In this document: piece after piece, positions 1 to 9,428 of the stretch
Position numbering within the stretch: position 1 is the stretch's first letter
Layout of the letters: every line of letters starts with the position of its first letter
Source: Spirochaetales bacterium
Lineage (GTDB): Bacteria > Spirochaetota > Spirochaetia > Treponematales > UBA12059
DNA length: 64,000 nt
Direction: 5' to 3'
Assembly (NCBI GenBank): GCA_016926955.1
Contig: JAFGNN010000007.1
Location: 1-64,000 of the forward strand
Notes under the pieces: model-generated
Seen by the model: the letters and a program-made list of their open reading frames with translations, nothing else
The model's database searches: none
Told to the model about the DNA's origin: nothing
Made by a program: the position numbers and the translations under genes

Positions 1-3
1 GAA

Positions 4-29
4 CCACGGAGGCACGGAGACACGGAGGT
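4..29. repeat. CACGGAG octamer repeat, copy 1 (partial, left arm only)
   Basis: Three tandem octamers of the form nCACGGAG start at the window edge and run into purine-rich sequence (AGAGGGAGAAG type) up to about base 97. The same arm and the same purine-rich continuation occur at 18236 and 59572, where an inverted right arm closes the element. Here no right arm is seen downstream, so this is a solo or decayed copy. Bases 97 to 253 hold GC-rich sequence in which I see no gene. Confidence 0.7.
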
Positions 30-253
30 AAGAGGGAGAAGAAGAAAGAGGGAAGGAGAGAGGGAATAACGAGGAAGAAAGAGAAGGGAGGGGATTTGGG
101 GGGAATCGGGCCGGCCTTTGGCGCTTGCTCGCCGCGCCTGGTTCCGGGGGCCGGCGCGCGACGGCGGCGCCGCGCCCTTCGCGGCGCGGGCGGCGCTGAC
201 GGCGAAAAAACGCGCTGCTTCGTCGATCCCGATCCCGTCTTCGATTCGATCCT

Positions 254-622
254 TTAATCCGTATCCGTATCCGTGAACGGATTAGCACCATCAACATACT
301 GCGGCATTTCGCGCGGATCGCTGTCGAACGAAGCGGTGTGTTCTTTTCGAAGCAACACCCTGTAATCAGAATCATGGAGCGTGATTTGCTTCCTGTTTTC
401 ACTCGCAGAGAAGAAGTAGCTATAGAATAAGGGTTCCAGACCGGACTTGCGGGCATCATCAGCCAGCTCAAGAATAACAAAATCCCTACCGACTACATCG
501 TGATAGCTATTCCCGTTCCTCGGTGACGGCAATTCACGAAGCGATCCGATCATCTGGCCGGAATCCAAAGAACACGACGCCACGAGCGCTACGAACAGCT
601 GCAGGAACAACAACTTTCTCAT
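254..622 (-). CDS. Small lipoprotein of unknown function (122 aa)
   Basis: The start is set at the internal ATG (MRKLLFLQ), not at the longer ORF start, because it places a signal peptide at the N terminus. The hydrophobic stretch ends in the lipobox VASC, so the mature protein should be a lipid-anchored envelope protein. The body has no domain I recognise. It ends in a (Thr-Asp)n run encoded by a short ATCCGT repeat. Its ATG overlaps the stop of the frameshifted gene upstream (TTATGA), and the three minus-strand lipoprotein genes lie close together, so this looks like one operon. Function unknown. Confidence 0.6.
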   Translation of the reverse strand: MRKLLFLQLFVALVASCSLDSGQMIGSLRELPSPRNGNSYHDVVGRDFVILELADDARKSGLEPLFYSYFFSASENRKQITLHDSDYRVLLRKEHTASFDSDPREMPQYVDGANPFTDTDTD

Positions 623-1087
623 AATGTATCGCAAATCGAATGTGAATCGATGGTCCTTCTGTTGCCGCATCCACCTTGACAAAAGTAATAGTATCGGTCG
701 ACATAACAGTAAAAGGTGTCTTTCTTCAACGTGAACGCATTTACTACACTCACCTCATGATGCCCCATGTATTTTCTTTCGGTACAGACATAGGTATGCG
801 GCGGGCAGTCGATGCCAACCGCCTGCCTGCTTCCGCTGTCTTCGTATACTGAAAAGTGAAATTCGTCCTCCCCGATGCCATATAGTAGTCTTTCATGAAA
901 TCTTCAATCAGGGCATAGTCCGGCTGGCCAAATCCGGTTCCACCATCACTGCGCCGCACGGAATAATCGGGTAGGATACGAAAACATGGAACGTTTCCGG
1001 TAGCCTGGATGCGTCAAGCAGCAAATTGCCGCAGGCTGAGAGTAACAACGCGGGCAGACCGATTAACTTCAGTTTCTTCCAGCTCAT
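619..1087 (-). pseudogene. Frameshifted lipoprotein gene (middle gene of a three-lipoprotein operon)
   Basis: A start at 1087 has a strong Shine-Dalgarno (GGGAGG, overlapping the upstream stop) and encodes a signal peptide ending in the lipobox LSAC. That frame stops early. Protein-like sequence continues in a second frame (containing DYSVRRSDGGTGFGQPDY) and then a third (GEDEFHFSVYEDSG through to a Cys-rich tail with CQGGCGN). The third frame ends on the start codon of the next lipoprotein, as expected for the original stop. At least two indels are needed. The ORF track shows only the middle piece (750..959). It may be a true pseudogene or assembly error in one gene. Function unknown. Confidence 0.6.
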
Positions 1088-1094
1088 ATTTGCA

Positions 1095-1451
1095 TTACCT
1101 CCCTCGCACCAGCCTGGCGGGATTCGAGAAGCGTAGTTCCGCTACCAGAGCGCCGTTGGAATCAAGGAAGCGCCAGACGTCGTCGCCCTTGCCGCCGGCG
1201 GTCCACGAGTGCTCTATACTCGCGACCGCGACACCGAAGCTGCCGTAATACTCCACGACGGCTCCGAGCGGGGCGACATCGCTGAGCTCCGATTCGGGAA
1301 TGGAGCCACCGAGGCCGTCGATGAAGGCTGGCATCCCGTCGGTCCTGGTCACGTCGAAGCGGACCGTCACGGTTTCGGCCGACCGGCCGTCGCAGGCGGC
1401 GAGCAAGGTGGCGGCGCAAACAAGAGCGACCCAAACGCGGCGGTGCTTCAT
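1095..1451 (-). CDS. Small lipoprotein of unknown function (118 aa)
   Basis: The N terminus is a type II signal peptide (MKHRRVWVALVCAATLLAAC) with lipobox LAAC, so the mature protein is predicted to be lipid-anchored. The rest, about 95 residues, has no motif I recognise. The last codons (GTG CGA GGG AGG TAA) carry the ribosome binding site of the next gene, which supports co-transcription with the two lipoprotein genes downstream. Overlapping ORFs on both strands are shadows in GC-rich DNA. Confidence 0.6.
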   Translation of the reverse strand: MKHRRVWVALVCAATLLAACDGRSAETVTVRFDVTRTDGMPAFIDGLGGSIPESELSDVAPLGAVVEYYGSFGVAVASIEHSWTAGGKGDDVWRFLDSNGALVAELRFSNPARLVRGR

Positions 1452-1749
1452 TCTTCCCTCCCGGTTCGCGGACTCCGGATCGTCCTTTCCAAGGCACGCG
1501 TACCGTCATCGACGGCTCGACACGATGTCGTTCCTATTTTACTCAATCATAGGCGCTTCGATCCGGCAAGCCCTTACCACGCAAGTCGTTTTGGAGTATG
1601 ATAGACGCGATCGCGGCCGACGCCCGGCATACCGGGACATGGAAATCGAGGGCCGCAGATATCGCCGGTTTCGCCGAAACCGGATCCCGCGCGGCGCGCG
1701 AGGCCCCCGAGAGCGGGCCCGAAGGCGTGCGGCGCCCTACGGACGCACG

Positions 1750-3774
1750 ATGAAATTCAGCGAACTCGAAATGCACCCCGACCTGAGACGGGGAATCGAC
1801 GAGGCCGGCTACATTGACTGCATGCCGGTGCAGGAACAGGTCTACCCCCACGCCTTCGCGGGCGAGGACATCTACGCCCAGTCGCAGACCGGCACGGGCA
1901 AGACCGCCGCCTTCCTCGTATCCATCTTCCAGCGCATGATGACCGAGGACGACTGGCGGCACCGCAAGGCCCTGATCCTGGCGCCCACCCGCGAGCTGGC
2001 CGCCCAGATCGAGGAGGAAGCCGAGAAGCTCGGCAAGTACCTGCCGATCAAGATGGCCAGCTTCTTCGGGGGCGTGAGCTACGGCCCCCAGGTGGACGCG
2101 CTCCGGAACGGCGCGCAGATGCTGGTCGGCACGCCCGGCCGCATCATCGACCTGGTGCAGCAGGGCAAGATGATGCTCGGCGACGTGGGCTTCCTGGTCG
2201 TGGACGAGGCCGACCGCATGTTCGACATGGGCTTCGTGGACGACCTCCGCAAGCTCCTCCGCTACCTGCCCTCGGCCGAGCGCCGCCAGACCTACCTCTT
2301 CTCCGCCACGCTCAACTTCCGCGTCAAGAACCTGGCCTGGGAGTACATGCACGAGCCGAAGGAGATCGTCATCGCCGCCGAGAACGTGACGGTCGACATG
2401 GTGACGCAGGAGCTCTACCACGTGGGCGCCCACGAGAAGATGCGCGTCCTGCTCGGCATCCTCGATCGCGAGAAGCCCAAGAGCGCCCTGATCTTCTGCA
2501 ACCAGAAATTCATGGTCGAGGAAGTCGCGCGGCGCCTGGGCATCAACGGCGTCGAGTGCGAATTCATCATGGGCGACCTGCCCCAGTCGCAGCGGCTCAA
2601 GATCATCGACAACCTCAAGGCGGGCCGGCTCGAGATCCTCGTGGCCACCGACGTGGCGGCGCGCGGCCTCGACGTCGAGGCCCTCGACCTGGTAGTCAAC
2701 TACGACGTGCCGCTCGACGCGGAGAGCTACGTGCACCGCATCGGCCGCACGGCGCGCGCCGGCAAGGCGGGCAAGGCCGTCACCTTGGCCTGCGAGAAAT
2801 TCGTCTACGGCCTGCCGGCGGTGGAAAAGTACATCGAGATGAAGCTGCCGGTGTTCCCCGTCACCGAGGAACTGCTGAAAGATGACAAGAGCGCCGAGCT
2901 CCGCTTCGGCCACTCCCGCGACCGCGGCCGCGAGGCCGGTTCCCGCGACCGGCACCGCACCGCGGGCGAGCGCGGTCCGCGCCGCGAGCACGAGCGCAGC
3001 CGCCCGGGAGCGACGAGGCAGCGCTCCGAGCGCCCCGAGCGCCCCGGCGAAGCGCGGGCGGGCGAGCTCGGACGGGACGAACCCCGCATCCAGGGGGCGC
3101 GCCCCCGCGGGGCGGACGCGCGCGGTCCTCGCGAGGATCGCGGGCAGCGCGAGGATCGCGGCAGGCGTGACGGACGCGGACGCGGCAACGCTCCCGCCGG
3201 CACGCCTCGCGTCGCCTTCGTCGACGCCGCCGGCGACAATCCCTATTCGGTGAGCGCCGACGAGCGCATGAAACGCTACAAGGAAAAATACGCCGGCCCG
3301 GACGCCGAGGCCGGCAAGCAAGGCGCGCCGGGCGCGGAAGGCGGCTCGGGCCGCGGCAAGACGGCGGGCGGCGACCGGAACCGGCGTGGCGGCGAGGGCC
3401 GGCGCGACAGGCGCGGTCCGCGGACCGAAGGCGCGCGCGACGGCAGGGAACGGGAAGACGCGAAGGCTGCCGGCGGCCGCGATGCTCCCCGCGACGGCAC
3501 AAGCCGCCGCGACGGCCGCCCCCAGGGTCAGGGCCGCGGACAGGGACAGGGACAGGGCCGGAACGACGGGCGCGGGACGAGGCAGGACGCGCGTGTCGGC
3601 AGCCCGGAGGGCGCCCAGCGCAAGCGGAACGCCCCCGCCAGGCAGGGCGACTCGAGGAACCAAGCCAGGAAGCCGTCGGCCGCCGCCGCGAAACCGGCCG
3701 CCACGCCGAGAACCGGCCTGGTCGGCAAGCTGCTCGGCGCCCTCGGCCTCGGGAAGAAGAAAGGCCGGGACTAG
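1750..3774 (+). CDS. DEAD-box ATP-dependent RNA helicase with long RG-rich tail (674 aa)
   Basis: This is an RNA-unwinding DEAD-box protein of the RhlB/RhlE/CsdA group. All core motifs are present in order: Q motif near residue 30, [10 protein letters not shown] (~43), [19 protein letters not shown] (~151), [14 protein letters not shown] and [10 protein letters not shown] (~328). The start at 1750 ([10 protein letters not shown]) fits the family N terminus; the upstream extension in the ORF track is basic, low-complexity and lacks family features. No clear Shine-Dalgarno is visible. From about residue 375 to the end, some 300 residues are Arg/Gly/Asp-rich and probably disordered, a type of tail used for RNA binding, but unusually long here. 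The last 15 residues are a Lys/Gly-rich cap. A hairpin follows the stop. Confidence 0.93.
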   Translation: MKFSELEMHPDLRRGIDEAGYIDCMPVQEQVYPHAFAGEDIYAQSQTGTGKTAAFLVSIFQRMMTEDDWRHRKALILAPTRELAAQIEEEAEKLGKYLPIKMASFFGGVSYGPQVDALRNGAQMLVGTPGRIIDLVQQGKMMLGDVGFLVVDEADRMFDMGFVDDLRKLLRYLPSAERRQTYLFSATLNFRVKNLAWEYMHEPKEIVIAAENVTVDMVTQELYHVGAHEKMRVLLGILDREKPKSALIFCNQKFMVEEVARRLGINGVECEFIMGDLPQSQRLKIIDNLKAGRLEILVATDVAARGLDVEALDLVVNYDVPLDAESYVHRIGRTARAGKAGKAVTLACEKFVYGLPAVEKYIEMKLPVFPVTEELLKDDKSAELRFGHSRDRGREAGSRDRHRTAGERGPRREHERSRPGATRQRSERPERPGEARAGELGRDEPRIQGARPRGADARGPREDRGQREDRGRRDGRGRGNAPAGTPRVAFVDAAGDNPYSVSADERMKRYKEKYAGPDAEAGKQGAPGAEGGSGRGKTAGGDRNRRGGEGRRDRRGPRTEGARDGREREDAKAAGGRDAPRDGTSRRDGRPQGQGRGQGQGQGRNDGRGTRQDARVGSPEGAQRKRNAPARQGDSRNQARKPSAAAAKPAATPRTGLVGKLLGALGLGKKKGRD

Positions 3775-3815
3775 CCCCTGCGGTTAGCCGCGGGTTCAGG
3801 CCCAATCCACCAAGC

Positions 3816-3862
3816 GCGGGCGCGTTTCCGGTCGAAAACCGGGAGCGCGCCCGCCTTGCTTT
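3816..3862 (+). terminator. Probable terminator after the DEAD-box gene
   Basis: An outer stem GCGGGCGCG/CGCGCCCGC encloses an inner stem around CCGGT/ACCGG with a short loop. It is followed after three bases by TTGCTTTT. It separates the helicase gene from the small ORF at 3899. Confidence 0.5.
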
Positions 3863-3898
3863 TCCGGAAAACGCTATATTTAAAACAAGGAGTCAGCC

Positions 3899-4045
3899 AT
3901 GGAAGGCATCGAACCCGTCGAGAGCGTGCCGCCCGCGCCGCCGCCCCCTCCCCCGGTCCGCGAGGAAGCGCCTCCGCCGCCCCCGCCCGAACAGCCCCCT
4001 CCCCCGCCGCCGGACGCCGGGCTTAAGGTCGACCTGCTGGCGTAA
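3899..4045 (+). CDS. Proline-rich microprotein (48 aa), function unknown
   Basis: This ORF is too short for the ORF track. It has AAGGAG seven bases before ATG and an upstream TATATT that could serve as a -10 element. The product starts [10 protein letters not shown], then has three blocks of five to six prolines separated by acidic spacers (VREEA, EQ), and ends [10 protein letters not shown]. Polyproline runs of this length would need EF-P for translation. It lies between a terminator and a chemoreceptor gene. I recognise no family. The GC-rich sequence means chance cannot be excluded, but the ribosome binding site and clean stop argue for a gene. Confidence 0.45.
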   Translation: MEGIEPVESVPPAPPPPPPVREEAPPPPPPEQPPPPPPDAGLKVDLLA

Positions 4046-4154
4046 ATCGCCTTGCGCGTCCCCGCGGAGCTTACTGCTCGCGCGCCCTTGCGATGGCCCG
4101 GACCGCCCGTTACGCTTATCAGGGTATCCAGGCCGTCCGTGCGAGGAGTATCGT

Positions 4155-6161
4155 ATGAAGCTCCGCCTCAACGTGCAGTTCAGGTTGCTCATTCCCATCA
4201 TTGCGCTCCTGGCGCTCACCCTCGCGGTCGTGGCGGTGGTTGCCTACGTCGCGTCCGCGGACGCGATCACCGACATGGCCTACAAGATCTCCAACGGCTA
4301 CGCCGCCGCCGACGCGAACATGCTGGCTGCCTACCTGTCCGTGCCGATGGACACGGCCCGCACAATGGCCTGGAACCTGCTTCAGATCCGCAACAACGGC
4401 GTGCTCGACCGCACCCTCATCGCGGACCTGGTGGCAAATACCCTTTTCAACGCCACCAAGCACGTACCGCTCATTTCCGCCTACACGCTCTGGGAACCGG
4501 GAGCCTTCGGCGACGACGAGGCGGCGGCGGAGGGCTTCCGCCTTTCGAGCGGCGCACTGGCCATCCAGTACTATATGGACAAAGGCGGCGTAGTCTGGTC
4601 GCAGATCGGCGACGGGGAATACGCGACCGATTTCTACGCGATCCCGCGCGCGTCGCTCAGGGAATCCCAGATCTCGCCCTATACCTATTCGTACTCAGGG
4701 AAGGCCGAGGATGAGGTACTCGTGACGAGCTTCACGGTTCCCATCATCGACAACGGAACCTTCCTGGGCATCGCCGGCGTAGACATGAACCTCGAGGACT
4801 TCAAGAAGCGCGTCGAGGAGATCGCGCCCCTGCCCGGGGCCTACGCCGTAATCACCGACAACGACGGCATCCGGATCACCCATCCCAAGGTGGAGAACAT
4901 CGGCAAGCAGGTCGGCGGCGACGTGCCGGAACACAAGGACGCGCTGCTCGCCGCCATCAAGAAAGGCGAGACCTACGACCTGGTGAAGAAGAATCTCGCG
5001 ACGGGGGCGATCTCGCACACGGGGTACGCTCCGATCACCGTGGGCCAGACCGGCACGCCCTGGTCGCTCATCATGAACACGCCGCTCGACATCCTGCTCG
5101 AGCCCGTCGACTACATGCTCATGGTGCTCGTCGTCGCGAGCGGCGTCGGCCTGGTGCTGGCCGCGGTCCTTATCATCTTCGTGGCGCGCGGCGTCTCGGT
5201 GCCCATCCGGCTGGCCACCGAGGGCATAGCCCGCAGCGCCCAGGGCGATTTCCTGCTCGACGGCTACGACCTGGACGCCGCCCTCAAGGCGAGCCGCCGG
5301 ACGGACGAGGTGGGCCGCATGTTCGATTCGATCCTGACCATGCGCGACTCGATCATCGGCATCGTCGGCACCATCCGGGTCGCCGCGAAGCAGGTTTCCT
5401 CCGGCGCCGGGCAGGTGGCGTCCTCGTCCCAGATGATTTCGCAGGGCGCCACGGAGCAGGCCGCGAGCGGCGAGGAAGTCTCGTCCTCGATGGAGCAGAT
5501 GGGCGCGACGGTCAAGCAGACAGCCGACAACGCGCGGACCACGGAAGGCATCTCAAAGAAAGCCGCCGAGGACGCGGCCGCGGGCGGAGACGCCGTCGTC
5601 GAGGCCGTGGCCGCCATGAAGGAGATCGCCTCGCGGGTGTCCATCATCGAAGAGATCGCGCGGCAGACCAACCTGCTTGCGCTCAACGCGGCCATCGAGG
5701 CCGCGCGCGCCGGAGAGGCGGGCAAGGGCTTCGCTGTCGTAGCCAGCGAGGTGCGCAAGCTCGCCGAGCGCAGCCAGAAGGCCGCCCAGGAAATCACGGC
5801 CCTGTCCGGCTCGACCACGGTTACCGCGGAGAACGCGGGCCGCATCATCCAGGGCATAGTCCCCGACATCCGCAAAACCGCGGAACTGGTCGAGGAGATA
5901 TCCGCCTCGACCGGCGAGCAGTCCAACGGCATCGAGCAGGTGAACAAGGCCCTGATGCAGCTGGACCAGGTCATCCAGGGGAACGCCAGCTCGAGCGAGG
6001 AGCTCGCCAGCATGTCGGAGGAGCTCTCCGGCCAGTCGCGCGCCCTGCTCGACGCCATCGCCTTCTTCACGGTGGACGCCGACGACGCGCTGCTCGCCGA
6101 AAGCCGCCGCGACGACGACGACGACGACGAGCCGCAGCTCCTCGAGTCGCCTCGGGACTGA
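4155..6161 (+). CDS. Methyl-accepting chemotaxis protein, Cache sensor (668 aa)
   Basis: This is a membrane chemoreceptor that would signal through CheW/CheA. A transmembrane helix at about residues 9-31 is followed by a periplasmic region of roughly 285 residues of dCache type, a second helix at about 320-345, a HAMP region, and a cytoplasmic coiled coil. The invariant signalling hairpin is present ([20 protein letters not shown], around residue 500), flanked by Glu/Gln/Ala-rich methylation helices. GAGGAG precedes the ATG by six bases. The C terminus has a run of six aspartates, which is odd for an MCP, and no NWETF-like CheR pentapeptide. The ligand cannot be told from sequence. Confidence 0.93.
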   Translation: MKLRLNVQFRLLIPIIALLALTLAVVAVVAYVASADAITDMAYKISNGYAAADANMLAAYLSVPMDTARTMAWNLLQIRNNGVLDRTLIADLVANTLFNATKHVPLISAYTLWEPGAFGDDEAAAEGFRLSSGALAIQYYMDKGGVVWSQIGDGEYATDFYAIPRASLRESQISPYTYSYSGKAEDEVLVTSFTVPIIDNGTFLGIAGVDMNLEDFKKRVEEIAPLPGAYAVITDNDGIRITHPKVENIGKQVGGDVPEHKDALLAAIKKGETYDLVKKNLATGAISHTGYAPITVGQTGTPWSLIMNTPLDILLEPVDYMLMVLVVASGVGLVLAAVLIIFVARGVSVPIRLATEGIARSAQGDFLLDGYDLDAALKASRRTDEVGRMFDSILTMRDSIIGIVGTIRVAAKQVSSGAGQVASSSQMISQGATEQAASGEEVSSSMEQMGATVKQTADNARTTEGISKKAAEDAAAGGDAVVEAVAAMKEIASRVSIIEEIARQTNLLALNAAIEAARAGEAGKGFAVVASEVRKLAERSQKAAQEITALSGSTTVTAENAGRIIQGIVPDIRKTAELVEEISASTGEQSNGIEQVNKALMQLDQVIQGNASSSEELASMSEELSGQSRALLDAIAFFTVDADDALLAESRRDDDDDDEPQLLESPRD

Positions 6162-6188
6162 TCCGCGCCGATTCCGGAAAACGGGAAG

Positions 6189-6213
6189 GCCCGGGCGCGA
6201 GCCCGGGCTTTTT
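6189..6213 (+). terminator. Rho-independent terminator after the chemoreceptor
   Basis: A GC-rich stem (GCCCGGGC, loop GCGA, GCCCGGGC) is followed by TTTTT. It sits 28 bases beyond the MCP stop and matches a classic intrinsic terminator. Confidence 0.85.
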
Positions 6214-6238
6214 CATCGTCATCCGGGGATGAGAGGGC

Positions 6239-6269
6239 CCGGGAGAGAAGGGCCCCCCTTCTCTCCCGG
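6239..6269. repeat. Perfect 13-bp hairpin between convergent genes
   Basis: CCGGGAGAGAAGG is followed by a five-base loop and its exact reverse complement. It lies just past the stop of the ABC exporter gene (minus strand) and may act as a transcript end or mRNA-stabilising hairpin. It lacks a U-tract. A hairpin with a similar GGAAGG-rich stem occurs at 16426. Confidence 0.6.
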
Positions 6270-6279
6270 ATAGGCTCCT

Positions 6280-8010
6280 TCAGCCCGCCAGCAACCCGTC
6301 CATCTGTATCTCGAATAATTCGCGGTAGTGGCCGTCGCGCTCCATGAGCTCGGCGTGCGAGCCTTCCTCGACGATGCCGTCCTCGGTCAGCACGAGGATG
6401 CGCTCCGCCCGCCTTATGGTGGCCAGGCGGTGCGCGATGACGAAAGTGGTCCGTCCCTGCGAAAGCCGTTCGAGGGAATCGCGGATGGCCGCCTCGCTCG
6501 CGGCGTCGAGCGAGCTCGTGGCCTCGTCGAGTATCAGCACGGGCGGATTGCGGAGGAACATCCGCGCGATGGCGACGCGCTGCTTCTGCCCGCCGGAAAG
6601 CTTGACGCCGCGCTCGCCGATGACGGTGTCGAGGCCCTCGGGAAAGCCTTCCACGAACTCGAGGGCGTTGGCGGCGCGGAGGGCCTCCCGCAGCTCCGCC
6701 TCTGTGGCGTCCAGCTTGCCGTAGAGCACGTTGTCGCGGATGGTGCCGGAGAAGAGGAAGACATCCTGCTGCACGATGCCCACGGCGGCGCGCAAGCTGG
6801 CGAGCGTCGCCTTCCTGATGTCGAGGCCGTCGATGGCGATCGAACCTTCCTCGATCTCGTAGAAGCGCGGGATGAGCGAGCAGAGCGTCGACTTGCCGGC
6901 GCCCGAAGGGCCCACGATGGCGACGGTCTTCCCCGGCTCGACCATGAGGCTGACCCGGTGGAGCACGCGGTCGCGATCGTCGGAATAGCGGAAGCCCACC
7001 TCGCGGAATTCGACTTCGCCCTTCACCGCGCGAAGCTCGACGGCGTCGGGCGCGTCGGCCACGGAGGGCTTGCGGTCCATGATCTCGAGGAAGCGGCGGA
7101 AACCTGCTGCGCCGTCCTGGAACATCTCCACCGAGCGCACGAGGGTCTCGAGCGGGTGGAAGAAGCGGGTGACGAAGAGCGCGAAAGCCGCGAAGCCGCC
7201 GGCGGAGATGTCGCCCTTGATGGCCGCCCAGCCGCCCGCGCCGAGCACGAGCACGAGGCCGAAATTGGAGAGCAATCCGGTGAGCATGTTGAACGAGACG
7301 AACTGCCGCACCGTCGCGAGGCGGGCGTCGCGGAAACGCTCGTTCCCCTCGTCGAAGAGCCCGCGCTCGTAGTCCTCGCGGCCGAAGGCCCGCACCACGC
7401 GCGAGCCGGACACGTTCTCCTCGATGCGCTCGTTGACCGCGGCGATGGTCTCCTTCGACAGCTTGAACACGCGCTTGAAGCCGTGGCGGAAACGCAGCGC
7501 CACCGCGAGCTCGAAGGGGATGACAAGGAGCACGAGGAGGGCGAGCCGCCATTCGATGGTGGCCATGACGGCCACCGTGCCGAGCAGGCGCACCGAGGCG
7601 ACGAGCAGGTCCTCGGGCAGGTGGTGCGAGACCTCGGCGATCTCGAAGAGGTCGGAGACGACCCGGCTCATCACCTGGCCGGTCTTGGTGTCGTCGTAGA
7701 AGCGGGCGTCGAGCCGCTGCAGGTGCGCGAAGATGTCGCGGCGCATGTCGCGCTGGATGTTGACGCCGAGCTTGTGCCCCACGTAGCCCACGATCCATTC
7801 GAGTCCCGCGCGCGCGAGGTAGAGCGCCGCCAGCGCGATCACGAAGACTCCGAGGAGCCGCCAGTTCCCCTCGGGGACTATGGAGTCGATGACCGTGCGG
7901 GTGGCCACGGGGAACGCGAGGTCGATGCCCGCGAGCGCGAGGGCGGCCGCGAGGTCGAGCGCAAAGATGCCTTTGTAGGGGCGGTAATAGGGGATGAAGC
8001 GTCTGAGCAT
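6280..8010 (-). CDS. ABC exporter half-transporter, MsbA/MDR type (576 aa)
   Basis: This is a fused membrane and ATPase protein that would dimerise to export lipids, drugs or peptides. The N-terminal 300 residues form the six-helix type-1 exporter domain. The ATPase domain has Walker A GPSGAGKST (about residue 368), a Q-loop (GIVQQDVFLF), signature LSGGQ (about 469), Walker B VLILDEATSS and the H-loop IAHRLAT. Length is typical for the family. No substrate-specific partner is adjacent; the upstream gene is a diguanylate cyclase 60 bases away. It may be a homodimer, since no second half-transporter is present. Confidence 0.93.
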   Translation of the reverse strand: MLRRFIPYYRPYKGIFALDLAAALALAGIDLAFPVATRTVIDSIVPEGNWRLLGVFVIALAALYLARAGLEWIVGYVGHKLGVNIQRDMRRDIFAHLQRLDARFYDDTKTGQVMSRVVSDLFEIAEVSHHLPEDLLVASVRLLGTVAVMATIEWRLALLVLLVIPFELAVALRFRHGFKRVFKLSKETIAAVNERIEENVSGSRVVRAFGREDYERGLFDEGNERFRDARLATVRQFVSFNMLTGLLSNFGLVLVLGAGGWAAIKGDISAGGFAAFALFVTRFFHPLETLVRSVEMFQDGAAGFRRFLEIMDRKPSVADAPDAVELRAVKGEVEFREVGFRYSDDRDRVLHRVSLMVEPGKTVAIVGPSGAGKSTLCSLIPRFYEIEEGSIAIDGLDIRKATLASLRAAVGIVQQDVFLFSGTIRDNVLYGKLDATEAELREALRAANALEFVEGFPEGLDTVIGERGVKLSGGQKQRVAIARMFLRNPPVLILDEATSSLDAASEAAIRDSLERLSQGRTTFVIAHRLATIRRAERILVLTEDGIVEEGSHAELMERDGHYRELFEIQMDGLLAG

Positions 8011-8070
8011 GATGGGCGCATGATAGCACGGAAGGGGGCGTGCCGAGAGGTCCCGCGAGATGTCGCGCGC

Positions 8071-9348
8071 TCAGTTGACGGTGTCCGCCTCGATCCGGTT
8101 CCGGCCCGCGGCCTTGGCGCGGTAGAGCGCGTCGTCGGCGCGACGGACGAGGGAGCGCGAGGAATCGCCCGGCCGCCAAGAGGCCAGGCCCGCGCTCACC
8201 GTGACCGAGAAGGGTTCGCCCTCGCGGCCGATCTTGGTCGACGCGAGCCTCGTCCGGATGCGCTCGGCGACGGCGCGCGAAGCAGCGAGGTCGGCGCCCG
8301 GCAGGATGAAGAGGAATTCCTCGCCGCCCCAGCGGACGGCGACGTCCTCCGCGCGGAGCTCGGCTTGCGAGACGCGGGCCGTCGCGCGGAGGGCGAGGTC
8401 TCCGGCTTCATGGCCGCGCGCATCGTTGACGAGCTTGAAGCGGTCGATGTCGGCCATGAGGACCGAGAAGCCCGCTCCGTCGCGGGCGCCCCGGGCGAGC
8501 TCCGCCTCGAGGCGTTCCAGGCCCGCCCGCCGATTGAAGAGCCCGGTCAGGGAATCGCGCTCGGCCAGCTCGGCGATGCGCGCGAAGGACCAGCGCGCCC
8601 TCAGCAGCAAGGCGCCGAGCGCCACGGCCAGCGTGCTGAAGGTGAAGACGCCAAGCAGGGCGAGCTGCCCCCTCAGGCCGCGGTCGAGCTCCGCACGCTT
8701 CCGCTCCACCTGCGCCGTCACGTCGTCCAGGTAGACGCCCGTGGCCACCACCCAGTCGAAATCGCGGTAGAGGCGGGCGTAGCTCATCTTGAGACCGAGC
8801 TCGTCGACGTCCGGCTTCTTGAACTTGTAGACCTGCAGGAGCTCGCCGTCCCGCTTCATGCCCTCGAGCTCGGTCAGGTAGGGCAGGCGGCCGTCGGCGT
8901 CGCGCGTGGCGGTGGAGAGGAGCGAGCCCTCGGTTTCGGGAAGGTTCGGATGCACGAACCTGCGGGCGTACCCGTCGCCGCCTTCGTAATCGATGATTTC
9001 GTTCACCCAGAAGTAGCCGCCGTGCTCGGTGCGGAGGGTCCGCAGCAAGCCCGCGACCCGGAGCCGGGCGGCGCGGTCGGCCGCGGCCGCGTCTGCCCCC
9101 GCCGCAGCGAGGGCGTTCACCCGCTCGAAGTCGATGATCTGGAAAACCTGATCGACGAGGACGCGGAGCAGGTTCTCCTTCTCGGCCAACAGGTCAGCCT
9201 CGTACGTGGCGAGCGAGGCGTCGGCGTCGTTCCGGAGCCAGGCGGCGTCGAAGGCAAGGAAAACCGCCACCGTCGAGACACCGACGAGGGCGAAGAGGAG
9301 GAACAGGTGGCGTGGTCGCGTGGCTGAGCGGGTATGCATCGGTACCAT
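8071..9348 (-). CDS. Membrane diguanylate cyclase with Cache sensor (425 aa)
   Basis: It is predicted to make cyclic di-GMP in response to an extracytoplasmic signal. A transmembrane helix lies near residues 15-35. Next comes a periplasmic sCache_2-like domain (YFWVNEIIDYEG and FVHPNLPETEGS are typical) and a second helix near 235-255. The C-terminal GGDEF domain has active-site motif GGEEF (about residue 338) and an RAED inhibitory I-site five residues before it, so product feedback is expected. The start could be the first ATG (9348) or the fourth codon (9339); neither has a clear ribosome binding site. Confidence 0.9.
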   Translation of the reverse strand: MVPMHTRSATRPRHLFLLFALVGVSTVAVFLAFDAAWLRNDADASLATYEADLLAEKENLLRVLVDQVFQIIDFERVNALAAAGADAAAADRAARLRVAGLLRTLRTEHGGYFWVNEIIDYEGGDGYARRFVHPNLPETEGSLLSTATRDADGRLPYLTELEGMKRDGELLQVYKFKKPDVDELGLKMSYARLYRDFDWVVATGVYLDDVTAQVERKRAELDRGLRGQLALLGVFTFSTLAVALGALLLRARWSFARIAELAERDSLTGLFNRRAGLERLEAELARGARDGAGFSVLMADIDRFKLVNDARGHEAGDLALRATARVSQAELRAEDVAVRWGGEEFLFILPGADLAASRAVAERIRTRLASTKIGREGEPFSVTVSAGLASWRPGDSSRSLVRRADDALYRAKAAGRNRIEADTVN

Positions 9349-9428
9349 CGATTATCGGCGAACGGCGCGTCCGGCGCGAGGGCCCGGACGAGCGGAAAAC
9401 CGGGGGCTCCGCGAACGGCACGACAGGT

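Noticed and set aside
750-959. Independent 69-aa protein
   Set aside because: It lacks a ribosome site and its frame joins the signal-peptide frame and the Cys-rich tail frame as one broken gene.
1543-3663. 706-aa minus-strand ORF antisense to the DEAD-box gene
   Set aside because: Composition is Ala/Val/Arg-rich shadow coding; the plus strand has all helicase motifs.
3875-3880. Full sigma-70 promoter before the proline-rich microprotein
   Set aside because: TATATT is a fair -10, but the nearest -35-like TTGCTT is only 13 bases upstream, too close.
6328-9327. 999-aa plus-strand ORF across the exporter and cyclase genes
   Set aside because: It is a GC-rich antisense shadow with no domain; both minus-strand genes are clearly real.
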